From Thermoplasmatales archaeon SW_10_69_26 (GTDB taxonomy: Archaea > Thermoplasmatota > SW-10-69-26), in contig PXUB01000039.1 in NCBI GenBank assembly GCA_003009755.1, positions 1 through 19,336 of the forward strand: DNA of 19,336 nucleotides, read 5' to 3'. Every line of letters begins with the position of its first letter. Within the stretch, counting starts at the first letter, position 1. The notes under the pieces are model-generated. The model was given only the letters and a program-made list of their open reading frames with translations, ran no database searches and was not told the DNA's origin. Shown piece by piece: positions 12,354 to 19,333 of the stretch. Position numbers and translations under genes: made by a program.

Positions 12354-12782
12354 CTACCCCTCGTCCTCGATCTCGACGAGCTCGACCTCGAACGTGAGCT
12401 CGCGACCGGCGAGGGGGTGGTTGCCGTCGAGCGTGACGGTCTCCTCCTCGATCTCCGCGACCGAGACGCGGGCGCGCTGTCCGTTGGGTTGCTGGACCTC
12501 GAGCTGCTCGCCGACCTCGATGTCGTCGGGGACCTGCTCGCGGTCGACCTCGATCATGCGCTCCTCGTCGCGCTCGCCGTAGGCACGGTCGGGCTCGACC
12601 GTGGCCGTCTCCGTGTCGCCGGGGTTCATGCCCTCGACGATGTCCGTGAAGCCCGGAATGACCTTGCCCTCGCCCAGCGTGAACTCCAACGGCTCGCGGT
12701 CCCGCGAACTGTCGAACTCGGATCCGTCGGGGAGCTTGCCTGTGTAGTGGACGCGGACCGTGTCGCCTTCGTTCGCCGACAT
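12354..12782 (-). CDS. FKBP-type peptidyl-prolyl isomerase, SlyD-like
   Basis: The 142-aa product catalyses cis-trans isomerisation of Xaa-Pro bonds and probably acts as a cytosolic folding chaperone. The FKBP core is split as in SlyD: VRVHYTGKLPDGSEFDSS and PLEFTLGEGKVIPGFTDIVEGMNPGD form the first part (about 1-68), an insert-in-flap domain follows (about 70-122), and the chain returns to the FKBP fold with NHPLAGRELTFEVELVEIE at the end. There is no His-rich metal-binding tail. The protein is very acidic. The start is ATG 12782. A weak TATA-like element (CTTACTTGG, about 26 nt upstream) would make the transcript leaderless. The promoter side carries interspersed repeat copy 2, and the GDPD pseudogene follows immediately downstream. 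Confidence 0.93.
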   Translation of the reverse strand: MSANEGDTVRVHYTGKLPDGSEFDSSRDREPLEFTLGEGKVIPGFTDIVEGMNPGDTETATVEPDRAYGERDEERMIEVDREQVPDDIEVGEQLEVQQPNGQRARVSVAEIEEETVTLDGNHPLAGRELTFEVELVEIEDEG

Positions 12783-12824
12783 ACCCTGCGCTAGAAGCTC
12801 TTCCCAAGTAAGGGCTTGCGTCCT

Positions 12825-12918
12825 GCTAGACTGCCGGACGTGTTTTGCTTAAGCTCTCGCGCCGGTCTGAGCGAGGTAAGGTCGCGGAGCCCGAGGAAGG
12901 AAACCCCTGTGGGTTTTC
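12825..12918 (+). repeat. Palindromic interspersed repeat, copy 2
   Basis: Uninterrupted form of the repeat, located upstream of the FKBP gene. It holds CTCGC/GCGAG and GCTC/GAGC stems and a terminal AAACCC/GGGTTT hairpin. Its strand opposite to FKBP reads GCTTAAGC, which could act as a TATA-like element for rightmost-derived transcripts into FKBP, but it is about 70 nt away. Confidence 0.85.
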
Positions 12919-13060
12919 GACGGATGCTGGGTGGCCAGGAAATGTTCACCAAATCGAGGGGGAGCGGTCTCCGTGACCCCCCTCACGGCGGGGCCGCCCT
13001 CAGGCGGCGACGACGCAGGTTCCCCATGTCCGCGGGTTGTAAGCGTTGTCGCCGTCGACA
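12919..13060. other. Gap between repeat copies with two further hairpins
   Basis: No gene supported. It contains CCGTGA/TCACGG (12971-12976 with 12983-12988) and GCCGCC/GGCGGC (12993-12998 with 13003-13008). A short minus-strand frame ending at 13000 reads YFDVDGDNAYNPRTWGTCV; it looks protein-like and may be a remnant, but there is no start or context to call a gene. Confidence 0.5.
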
Positions 13061-13155
13061 TCGAAGTAGCCTCCGGCTACTCCTTCGTCTCGGCTCCGCG
13101 CTTTCACCGCCTGAGGCCGAGCGAGAGCTGAACCCAAGCATCGCCGGCAGTCTAG
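13061..13155 (-). repeat. Palindromic interspersed repeat, copy 3 (diverged, inverted)
   Basis: On the minus strand it begins with the same 12 nt, CTAGACTGCCGG, and keeps AGCTCTCGC, GCGGAGCC and GAAGGA blocks in the same order as copies 1 and 2. The terminal hairpin has a different sequence, AGTAGCC/GGCTACT (13065-13071 with 13075-13081), at the position where copies 1 and 2 have AAACCC/GGGTTT. Pairing is therefore kept while sequence changes. Its edge supplies the TAG stop of the secreted-protein gene. Confidence 0.65.
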
Positions 13156-13976
13156 TCCTCGCGCAGTTGGCGGTACCTGCGCCGCGTCGCCCATCCGGCG
13201 GCCGCGATCGCGGCCACGAGCGCCCCGTAGGCGCCGGTCTGCACCGGCTCCCGCGAGCCGGCGCTGGCCTCCTCGATCGCGAACGAGGTCCGATCGCCGT
13301 CGGCGGGCGTGGTCACTGACAGGGGGACCGTGAGGCCGGTCGGGTGGTCGGTGTCGGTGTGGATCCGCCACTGCGGTTGGGTGGCGCGCTGGTCCCCGCG
13401 GTCGACCTGGTGGACGGACAAATCCACAGAGAGGCCGCTGCCGGCGCGCAGCAGCTCCTGGGTGACGTCGAACGTGAACCGGTAACGCGTGACGTCGTCC
13501 TCGGTCGGCGTGGACACGATGGTCGCCGTCAGGTTCTGCCTGGCGGTGGTGCGGTCGCCGACGTGGACCTGGGCCTCGATCGTCAACGACGGGGCGGCCC
13601 CGGAGCCGTCGTCGACGGGGGTGGCCGCGGGGCCGTCGTCGTCGGAGGGACCGGCCCCGGCGTAGACGTCGAGCACGATCGGCCGCGAGGGGTCCAGGTC
13701 CAGGTCACCGGCCGGCCCGAGGGACCCGTCCGGGTTCTCGAGCACGAGCTCGAAGGCGTGCTGGGTGCCGGCGGTGGACGAGCCCGGGACGAGGGGGGCA
13801 TGCGAGCGGTCCTCGGCGACCGGCGGCCCCGGCAGCAGACGGATCGGCTCGCTGCGGGCCTGCTGGAAGTCCTCGGGCCACTCCGGGTTCAGCCGCAGCG
13901 CGTCGCGGGTCTGGGCCGAGACGGTCCCCACCGCGGCGAACGTCACGGCCAGCGCGAGGGGGATGGACCACCGCAT
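13152..13976 (-). CDS. Secreted, C-terminally anchored protein of unknown function
   Basis: The 274-aa product has a signal peptide (MRWSIPLALAVTFAAVGTVSA) and a C-terminal membrane segment (about 248-265, GAYGALVAAIAAAGW) followed by a basic tail, so the body faces outside. The extracellular part is rich in Asp, Pro and Thr and in beta-type alternation (LTIEAQVHVGD, VTRYRFTFDVTQELL), suggesting an Ig-like fold. No catalytic motif is seen and there are no Cys residues. ATG 13976 is chosen for the signal peptide; a longer frame to 14852 runs antisense to tatC and is spurious. A TATA-like GCTTTTCAG about 28 nt upstream suggests a leaderless transcript. It is divergent from tatC. Its stop codon lies at the edge of repeat copy 3. 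Confidence 0.8.
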   Translation of the reverse strand: MRWSIPLALAVTFAAVGTVSAQTRDALRLNPEWPEDFQQARSEPIRLLPGPPVAEDRSHAPLVPGSSTAGTQHAFELVLENPDGSLGPAGDLDLDPSRPIVLDVYAGAGPSDDDGPAATPVDDGSGAAPSLTIEAQVHVGDRTTARQNLTATIVSTPTEDDVTRYRFTFDVTQELLRAGSGLSVDLSVHQVDRGDQRATQPQWRIHTDTDHPTGLTVPLSVTTPADGDRTSFAIEEASAGSREPVQTGAYGALVAAIAAAGWATRRRYRQLRED

Positions 13977-14001
13977 CACTCCGGCGGTTCGCCGACGCGC
14001 T

Positions 14002-14010
14002 GAAAAGCCT
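14002..14010 (-). promoter_or_regulatory. TATA-like element for the anchored secreted protein
   Basis: Minus-strand GGCTTTTCA lies 26-34 nt upstream of ATG 13976, the spacing expected for leaderless archaeal transcripts. Confidence 0.4.
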
Positions 14011-14091
14011 TCCGGGCCAACCGACCATCGCGCCCACCGACCGCCGTCGGCGGGCCCGCCAGGCCCTCCCGAGGGGGGTCCAGCCCGTCGA

Positions 14092-14099
14092 TTCTTAAA
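14092..14099 (+). promoter_or_regulatory. TATA box for tatC
   Basis: TTCTTAAA stands out in a GC-rich divergent intergenic region, 22-29 nt before the GTG start. Transcription would begin at or next to the start codon. A G-run (14112-14118) also precedes the GTG and could serve as a ribosome-binding site if the transcript starts earlier. Confidence 0.6.
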
Positions 14100-14120
14100 C
14101 GTCACGCACGTAGGGGGGCC

Positions 14121-15017
14121 GTGGATCTGGGTCTCGTCGCGATCGCGGGCTCGGCCCTGCTCGCCATCGCCCTGCTCGCCTGGGCGGTCGCCCGCGTGTC
14201 CCGTCGCGCGCGGGAGATGCACGGCGAAGCGATGGGTCTGCTCGACCACCTGCGCGAGCTCCGCTACCGTGCCCTGGCCTCCTTGGGGGCGATCACGGCC
14301 GCCAGCGTTGCCCTGTTCTCCTTCGACGTGCGCCGGGCGCGCTTGGCCGGGTACGAGGTGTGGGCACCGGTCCCGACCGTCATGGAGAGCCTGGCCTCGC
14401 GCGGGCTCGACTGGATCTTGACCCACGCGCTGCCCGACACGGTGGACGTGGTCGTGATCCAGCCCTCCGAGGCGATCATGGCTCAGTTCCAGGCCTCGCT
14501 CGTCGGCGCGCTCGCGATTGCGGCCCCGTTCGTCGCCTACCAGGTCGCCGCCTTCCTGGCCCCTGCCCTGCATCCGGAGGAGCGACGGGCGGTGGCTTGG
14601 ATCTTGCCGATCGCTCTGTTGTTGTTCCTGGCCGGCATGGCCTTCGCCCTCTGGCTGATGGTGCCGCTCACGCTGCAGACGCTGTACCAGTACGCCGAAC
14701 CGATCGGCGCCAACCCGCTGGCTCAGCCCCAGGAGATCGTGACCTTCGTCCTGTTCACGACGCTGTTGTTCGGGCTGGCGTTCGAGACCCCGCTCGTCAT
14801 GGCCGGCCTCTCCCGATCGGGTCTGGTCTCGCCGGACGCGATGGGGGCCCACTGGCGGGGCGTGGTCGTCGGCGTGCTCGTGCTCGCGGCCGTCGTGACG
14901 GACCCGAACCCGATCACGCAGCTGCTGGTCGGCGTGCCGCTGGTCGTGTTGTACTTCGCGGGCCTGGGCTTGGCCAAGCTCTTGTGGCGGGAACCGTCGA
15001 CGCCAGCCCCCCCCTGA
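14121..15017 (+). CDS. tatC: Twin-arginine translocase subunit TatC
   Basis: A 298-aa polytopic membrane protein, the receptor component for folded Tat substrates. Family hallmarks are LLDHLRELRYRAL at the start of the first canonical helix (about 39-51), the periplasmic-loop/TM2-TM3 region with QPSEAIMAQFQASL, the PFVAYQVAAFLAPALHPEER segment (about 136-155), and FETPLVMAGLSRSGLVSPD followed by the last two helices. An additional hydrophobic helix (about 3-22) precedes the canonical N-terminus, so there may be seven membrane segments instead of six. The GTG start at 14121 has a G-rich stretch upstream and a TATA box at the right distance. TatA is not in the window. The following gene, a secreted protein, starts 51 nt later and may be co-transcribed. 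Confidence 0.93.
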   Translation: MDLGLVAIAGSALLAIALLAWAVARVSRRAREMHGEAMGLLDHLRELRYRALASLGAITAASVALFSFDVRRARLAGYEVWAPVPTVMESLASRGLDWILTHALPDTVDVVVIQPSEAIMAQFQASLVGALAIAAPFVAYQVAAFLAPALHPEERRAVAWILPIALLLFLAGMAFALWLMVPLTLQTLYQYAEPIGANPLAQPQEIVTFVLFTTLLFGLAFETPLVMAGLSRSGLVSPDAMGAHWRGVVVGVLVLAAVVTDPNPITQLLVGVPLVVLYFAGLGLAKLLWREPSTPAPP

Positions 15018-15068
15018 GGCGAGGGAGATACGGAAACCTTCTCAAGCGGCCACGGCCTCGGGCCAGCG

Positions 15069-16022
15069 ATGCGTCCCGCCGCCTCGAGCCTGCTGCTCGT
15101 CGTCGGCCTGTTCGCCACCGTCTGGGTCCCCACGACCGTCGGGGACCCCCAGTTGACGGTGACCGACAGCCCCGACGTCGTCGTCGCCAACGATCCCGAG
15201 ACGATGCGGGACGATCCCGACACCGAGCAACGGGAGTTCAACCCCGAGTACGTGTTCTCCGCGCAGGCTCGCGTGAGCAACGACGCCGAGCAGCGTGACG
15301 TGCAGGCCGAGGCGATCGTCTACCCAGCCCAGGACGTGGAGGAGGATTGCCCCCGCGATCGGCAGGCGTTCCCGGTCTCGTTCGTCTTCAAGCGGCTGAA
15401 CCTCTCGGCCGGCGAGCAGCGCGACTTCGGCGGATCGGCCGACGGGCAGGACGCCCAAGGCGACGAGTACTGGCCGATGGCGATCGCGAAGACGTACCGC
15501 AACGCTCGCACCGGCGACAACGTCTCGATCGAAGAGGGCGAGCACACGTTCTGCACCGCGATCCGCACCACCGGTGAGGATCCCGCCTGCGACCGGGATG
15601 CCAACCGGACCTGCGTGCTCGCGACGGCACCCTTCCAGAGTTACGTGCGCCGGGAGAACGCTGCCCCCGCCGTCACCTCGATGTCGGCCAACCCCGAGAA
15701 CCCGCGACCCGGACAGCGGACGCTGCTCGAGGCGGAGGCGATCGACAACTCCACCGACCCGCGGGAGGACACACTGACTTACGAGTGGAACCTCGAGGAA
15801 CGAACCGTCCAGGGCGCCAGCGTGCAGCACGAGTTCGGCACCGAAGGCGTCCACGAGGTCGAGGTCACCGTCTCCGACGGCTTCGACGAGGAGAGCCGGA
15901 CCCTGCAGGTCCCCGTAGGTGATGTCTCGCTGGACGAGGACCCCCAGACCAGTCCCGTGGCCGGGTGGTTGGCCTCGGCGGTGCTGATCGCGTTCGCGGC
16001 GCGGATCCGCTCCCGAGCCTGA
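15069..16022 (+). CDS. Secreted PKD-domain protein with C-terminal anchor
   Basis: The 317-aa product has a signal peptide (MRPAASSLLLVVGLFATVWV) and a mostly acidic extracellular region with four cysteines that could form two disulfides (CPRD, FCTAI, ACDRD and TCVLA contexts). A PKD or Ig-like domain follows at about 197-287, with the typical LTYEWNLEE and VHEVEVTVSDGFDEESRTLQVPV strands. It ends in SPVAGWLASAVLIAFAARIRSRA-like hydrophobic and basic segments resembling archaeal PGF-CTERM-type sorting or anchor signals. It is probably a cell-surface protein; no enzyme motif is seen. It follows tatC by 51 nt in the same direction, and a weak TTCTCAAG element lies in the gap. It converges on the 72-aa gene, with only three bases between the stops. 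Confidence 0.8.
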   Translation: MRPAASSLLLVVGLFATVWVPTTVGDPQLTVTDSPDVVVANDPETMRDDPDTEQREFNPEYVFSAQARVSNDAEQRDVQAEAIVYPAQDVEEDCPRDRQAFPVSFVFKRLNLSAGEQRDFGGSADGQDAQGDEYWPMAIAKTYRNARTGDNVSIEEGEHTFCTAIRTTGEDPACDRDANRTCVLATAPFQSYVRRENAAPAVTSMSANPENPRPGQRTLLEAEAIDNSTDPREDTLTYEWNLEERTVQGASVQHEFGTEGVHEVEVTVSDGFDEESRTLQVPVGDVSLDEDPQTSPVAGWLASAVLIAFAARIRSRA

Positions 16023-16025
16023 TCG

Positions 16026-16244
16026 TCAGTTCATCGAGGGCCCGGAGAGGTCCGGCTGCAGGCGATCGTCCTCCTCGGCGGCCAAAAGCTCGAAGAACTC
16101 GCGGTAGCCGTTCAGCTCCTCGGGCGGGATCCGGGACAGCTCCGGGAGTTGGCCGAGCTCTTCCTCGCAGAAGTCGAGGAACTTCTCCAACTGCCAATCG
16201 GCCAGATGGACCGTGGCCTTGACGTATTCGCGATCCTCCTCCAT
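16026..16244 (-). CDS. Small acidic hypothetical protein (72 aa)
   Basis: ATG 16244 starts a 72-aa, strongly acidic, helical protein (MEEDREYVKATVHLADWQLE, then an LDFCEEELGQL segment) with one Cys and no membrane segment. Codon use matches host genes. Family not recognised. Upstream lies a perfect 10-bp hairpin; downstream it converges on the PKD-protein gene. Confidence 0.65.
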   Translation of the reverse strand: MEEDREYVKATVHLADWQLEKFLDFCEEELGQLPELSRIPPEELNGYREFFELLAAEEDDRLQPDLSGPSMN

Positions 16245-16253
16245 CGTGAGGCA

Positions 16254-16281
16254 CCTTGCCCCGAGGCACGCCGGGGCAAGG
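16254..16281. repeat. 10-bp perfect hairpin upstream of the 72-aa gene
   Basis: CCTTGCCCCG (16254-16263) pairs with CGGGGCAAGG (16272-16281) around an 8-nt loop, ten nt ahead of the ATG at 16244. It could end the transcript of the RnfC-like gene upstream or act as an operator for the 72-aa gene. Confidence 0.75.
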
Positions 16282-16347
16282 ATGGCCTACCCCGGCCCTG
16301 CTAATGAACGTTTCCGAAGGACCACGGGAGGTGTCAGGTGTCTTCGA

Positions 16348-17403
16348 TCAGCGCTGGATCTCCACGTAGTCGTCCGCGATCTCCCTCACGCGACCCGGGA
16401 TCGAGGCGTGTAGACCGACGGAGAGGCCATCGGCGGGGTGGCCTAGGGCCTGCCCCTCGTCGACGCTTTCACCCTCCTCGATGGTCAGACGCGCCGGTTT
16501 CCCCACCGCGTCCGTGCGCGGGATCCGCACCCGGTCGACCTCGTCCTCGATGTTCACGATCTCGTCCGGTGCCCACGGGGCGTCGATCGCGTTGTGCTCG
16601 TAGTCCGGGTCAGGGTAGTAGCGGTTCTTGGGGTGCTTGTCGGGGTCGGCCACGAGGAGGGCGTTCGTGGTCCGCGTGACGGGAGCCTTGGGGTTGTCCG
16701 CGATCGGGTCGGCCACTTTGTCGGACAGGATCGGGCCTCCGTCCCACGCCTGGTGGTCCCGGTGGTCGTCGATGTCGGAGCCGTGGATGGCGAACAGGTC
16801 CTCGAGCAGCGTCCCGATCGGGGCCTCGTACACGGTCAACGGCTCGACCTCGCCGTAGAAGTGGGTGAACTTCGTCGTCACCGGCTCGGCGCGGAACACA
16901 GCGTTGTAGACGTTCCACAGCGTCTCGTTGTTGTTCACGACGATCCCGTGATCGATCGGCAGATCCGAGGCGGGGATCTCCCAGCCCAGCAGCTCGCGGC
17001 ACAGCGCCCGCTCCTCACCGTACTTGTACTTCGGTTCGAAGTAGCCGACGCTGAACTTGCGCAGGTCCTCGGCCAGCTCCTGCAGCTCCTCCAGGTAGGG
17101 TTTGGCGACCTCTTCGGCGCCGATGATCGCCACGTCCATGCTGAAGCAGGCGTCGAGGTAGTCGAACACGTCGACGAGAGCCTCGGGCTCGTCGCGGAGC
17201 AACAGCTTGTCCGCGTAGTACCCGGGCTCGCTCTCGGCTGCGTTCACGATGAGCAGGCGAGGCGCCGTCTCGTACTTCTTGTACGTCGGGAAGCCGCCTC
17301 CGCCGGCTCCCACGACCCCGGCTTCCTGCATCATCCCGATCGCGTCGTCCGGGGACCACGTGACCGGGACGTCGACACCACCCAGAGACGCCGTGTGAGG
17401 CAT
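16348..17403 (-). CDS. RnfC/PduS-like flavin oxidoreductase without Fe-S cysteines
   Basis: The 351-aa product has the NuoF/RnfC/PduS-type nucleotide-binding N-terminus: GAGGGGFPTYKK (32-43) and NAAESEPGYYADK (54-66), where RnfC has an NGAECEP block. A putative SLBB-like region follows in the middle (around PIGTLLEDLFAIHG). A barrel-sandwich domain at the C-terminus (about 288-351, RVRIPRTDAVGKPARLTIEE ... SVGLHASIPGRVREI) is placed as in PduS rather than at the N-terminus as in RnfC. Relatives shuttle electrons from NADH via FMN to Fe-S clusters, but only two Cys (86, 135) are present here and no CxxC, so no 4Fe-4S cluster can be bound. ATG 17403 is preferred over TTG 17424; a GTAAAGA element 31-37 nt upstream may be the TATA box. 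No other Rnf or Nuo subunits are nearby. The electron partner is unknown. Confidence 0.75.
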   Translation of the reverse strand: MPHTASLGGVDVPVTWSPDDAIGMMQEAGVVGAGGGGFPTYKKYETAPRLLIVNAAESEPGYYADKLLLRDEPEALVDVFDYLDACFSMDVAIIGAEEVAKPYLEELQELAEDLRKFSVGYFEPKYKYGEERALCRELLGWEIPASDLPIDHGIVVNNNETLWNVYNAVFRAEPVTTKFTHFYGEVEPLTVYEAPIGTLLEDLFAIHGSDIDDHRDHQAWDGGPILSDKVADPIADNPKAPVTRTTNALLVADPDKHPKNRYYPDPDYEHNAIDAPWAPDEIVNIEDEVDRVRIPRTDAVGKPARLTIEEGESVDEGQALGHPADGLSVGLHASIPGRVREIADDYVEIQR

Positions 17404-17469
17404 GACCAAGCCACGATGCCACAAGGCCTTGAGTCTTTACCCGTTCACCGTCAGCTACCCAAGCGTGAG

Positions 17470-18465
17470 TTACGGGGGCGTAGGGATCTGTTGGGTCAGA
17501 CAGTGACAGGCACCGTACCCCGCGACCAGCGGCTCGGCAGGGATGGGGACGATGCGGCGGTCTCCGAACGCCGCCGTCAGCCGCTGGCGAGCCACCTCGT
17601 CGTTGGGGTCGTCGTACACCGGCAACAGGACGACCTCGTTGCCGATCGCGAAGTTCGCGTACGTGGCCGGCCGCGGCGAGCCGCGGACCGTGACCGGGTC
17701 CGGCTGGGGGAGGCCGACCACGTCGAGGTCCCCGCGAGCCGCGAGGGCCTCGCGGTTGGCGGCCAGCGGCTCGTGGGCCGGCTGGCCCGGGTCGGCGGTG
17801 GCGAGGGCGAGCGTGTCCGGGTCGACGAAGCGGGCCACCGTGTCGATGTGGCCATCGGTGTCGTCGCCCGGCAACCCCGCCTCCAGCCAGACGACCTCCT
17901 CGGCGCCGAGCACACGCTCGAACAGGGCGTCGACGGCGGCCTCGCTGGCGTGCCCTCGGCCCTCGATCAGGCACTCGCGCGTCGTGAGCACGGTCCCCTG
18001 GCCGTCGGTCTCGATCGCGCCGCCCTCGCAGACCGCCTCGACACGGGTCCGCGGCAGACCGTGGGCCTCGGCGACGAACGCGGCGAGGTCGTCGTCGCGC
18101 TCGAGGTCCTCGTACTTGCCACCCCACGCGTCGAAGCGCCAATCGATCGCCGCCCGCTCGTCGCCGCGGTGGACCACGGTCGGGCCGGTGTCCCGCAACC
18201 AGGCGTCGGCGTGGTCCTTCTCGTGGAGGACGAGATCGCCCACCGAGCGCGTGCTCAGGATCGCCTCGGCCTCGGATCGGTCCTGGGGTCGCACGAGCAG
18301 GTGCACGGTCTCGCCGCGGGAGAGAGCCCAGACCATGCGGGCAACGGCCTGGCGGGCCTCCTCGAGACCCGCGATCCAGGTCCGTTCGTCGTGGGGCCAA
18401 GCCAGCCAGGTCGCCTCGTGGGGTTCGAACTCGGCCGGCCAGCGGACCTCGGGAGCCTCAGTCAT
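17470..18465 (-). CDS. aguA: Agmatine deiminase
   Basis: The 331-aa product belongs to the agmatine deiminase branch of the guanidine-group-modifying (pentein) fold: agmatine + water gives N-carbamoylputrescine + ammonia. The family landmarks are AWPHDERTW (22-30), DAWLRDTGPT (87-96), EGGAIETDG (147-155), TDGHIDTVARF with His206, and the catalytic Cys322 in GYGACHCLTQQ near the C-terminus. Its length is normal for the family. ATG 18465 overlaps the stop of the upstream amidase gene by 8 nt, so the two enzymes of the pathway are translationally coupled. No signal peptide is seen; it acts in the cytoplasm. Confidence 0.93.
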   Translation of the reverse strand: MTEAPEVRWPAEFEPHEATWLAWPHDERTWIAGLEEARQAVARMVWALSRGETVHLLVRPQDRSEAEAILSTRSVGDLVLHEKDHADAWLRDTGPTVVHRGDERAAIDWRFDAWGGKYEDLERDDDLAAFVAEAHGLPRTRVEAVCEGGAIETDGQGTVLTTRECLIEGRGHASEAAVDALFERVLGAEEVVWLEAGLPGDDTDGHIDTVARFVDPDTLALATADPGQPAHEPLAANREALAARGDLDVVGLPQPDPVTVRGSPRPATYANFAIGNEVVLLPVYDDPNDEVARQRLTAAFGDRRIVPIPAEPLVAGYGACHCLTQQIPTPP

Positions 18466-19333
18466 CGAGCAGCCGCCTCGTCAGCCCCTCGTACAGGTCC
18501 GGTCGGCGGTCGCGGAGGAACGGCCAGGTCTTGCGCATCTGCTGTGAGCGGTCGAGGTCCAGGGTGGCGTGCAGCACGTGCTCCTCGCCGACCGGGGCTT
18601 GCTCGTGGACCTTGCCCAAAGGACCGGCGACGAAGCTGGCGCCCCAGAAGGTGATCGGGGCCTCGCGCCCGACGCGGTTGGCGGCAGCCACGTACACCTC
18701 GTTGGCCAGGGCGTGGGCGCGCTGGGCCAGCAGCCAGGCCTCGCGCTGGTCCTCGGCCACGTCCTCGTCGGCGTCGGCGTGTCCGATGCAGGTCGGGTAC
18801 AGGATGACGTCGGCTCCCTCGAGGGCGGCCAGCCGCGCCGGTTCGGGGAACCACTGATCCCAGCAGATCATCAGACCGATCGTGCCCGCGCTCGTTTCGA
18901 CGACGAGCGGTCCCTCGTCGCCCGGCGTGAAGTAGTACTTCTCGAAGAAGTTGGGATCGTGGGGGATGTGCGTCTTGCGGTAGACCCCGGCGATCGAGCC
19001 GTCCTGCTCGATCACGGCCGCGCTGTTGTGGTAGACGCCGGGCGTGCGCTTCTCGAAGATCGGGGCCACGATGACGACGTCGAGCTCGTCGGCCAGCGCG
19101 CCGAGCCGGTCGGTGGTCTCGCCGGGGATCTCTTCGGCCCAGTCGAAGCGGTCGGGGTCCTCGACGCGGGGCAGGTACTCGGTGCGGAACAGCTCCTGCA
19201 GGCATACGAGCTCGGCTCCCTGCTCCACGGCTTCCCGGACGAGCTGCTCGTGGCGCTCGAGGTTCTTCGAGGGATCCCCGCGGTCGGGCGACTGGATCAA
19301 GGCGAGCTCGATCTCGCCGGCGTCCGATGCCAT
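18458..19333 (-). CDS. aguB: N-carbamoylputrescine amidase
   Basis: The 291-aa product is a nitrilase-superfamily C-N hydrolase with the Glu-Lys-Cys triad: Glu47 (LQELF), Lys120 (YRKTHIPHDPNFFEKYYFTPGD) and Cys157 (MICWDQWFPEP). The HIPHDPNFFEKYYFTPGD stretch is highly characteristic of the plant and bacterial AguB type. It hydrolyses N-carbamoylputrescine to putrescine, CO2 and ammonia. The gene is complete; its ATG at 19333 lies three bases from the window edge, so its promoter is not visible. The 8-nt overlap with the deiminase gene downstream places both enzymes in one operon. This is a two-step route to putrescine, in contrast with the agmatinase route of many archaea. Confidence 0.94.
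   Translation of the reverse strand: MASDAGEIELALIQSPDRGDPSKNLERHEQLVREAVEQGAELVCLQELFRTEYLPRVEDPDRFDWAEEIPGETTDRLGALADELDVVIVAPIFEKRTPGVYHNSAAVIEQDGSIAGVYRKTHIPHDPNFFEKYYFTPGDEGPLVVETSAGTIGLMICWDQWFPEPARLAALEGADVILYPTCIGHADADEDVAEDQREAWLLAQRAHALANEVYVAAANRVGREAPITFWGASFVAGPLGKVHEQAPVGEEHVLHATLDLDRSQQMRKTWPFLRDRRPDLYEGLTRRLLDD

Noticed and set aside
11978-12397. Plus-strand frames with a shared SSRAG...SRSPRKETP-type peptide at repeat copies 1 and 2.
   Set aside because: The similarity comes from the nucleotide repeat itself; the frames have no coding support and diverge right after the repeat.
13000-13070. Short minus-strand frame with a protein-like YFDVDGDNAYNPRTWGTCV stretch.
   Set aside because: It has no start codon or ribosome-binding site in context and overlaps the diverged repeat copy 3; it is at best a fragment.
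13977-14852. N-terminal extension of the anchored secreted protein into a 566-codon frame.
   Set aside because: The extension is antisense to tatC; a signal peptide and a TATA-like element both point to ATG 13976.
16594-18654. Long plus-strand open frame (686 codons) across the RnfC-like and agmatine deiminase genes.
   Set aside because: It crosses two well-supported minus-strand genes and shows only low-complexity Val/Arg/Asp composition.
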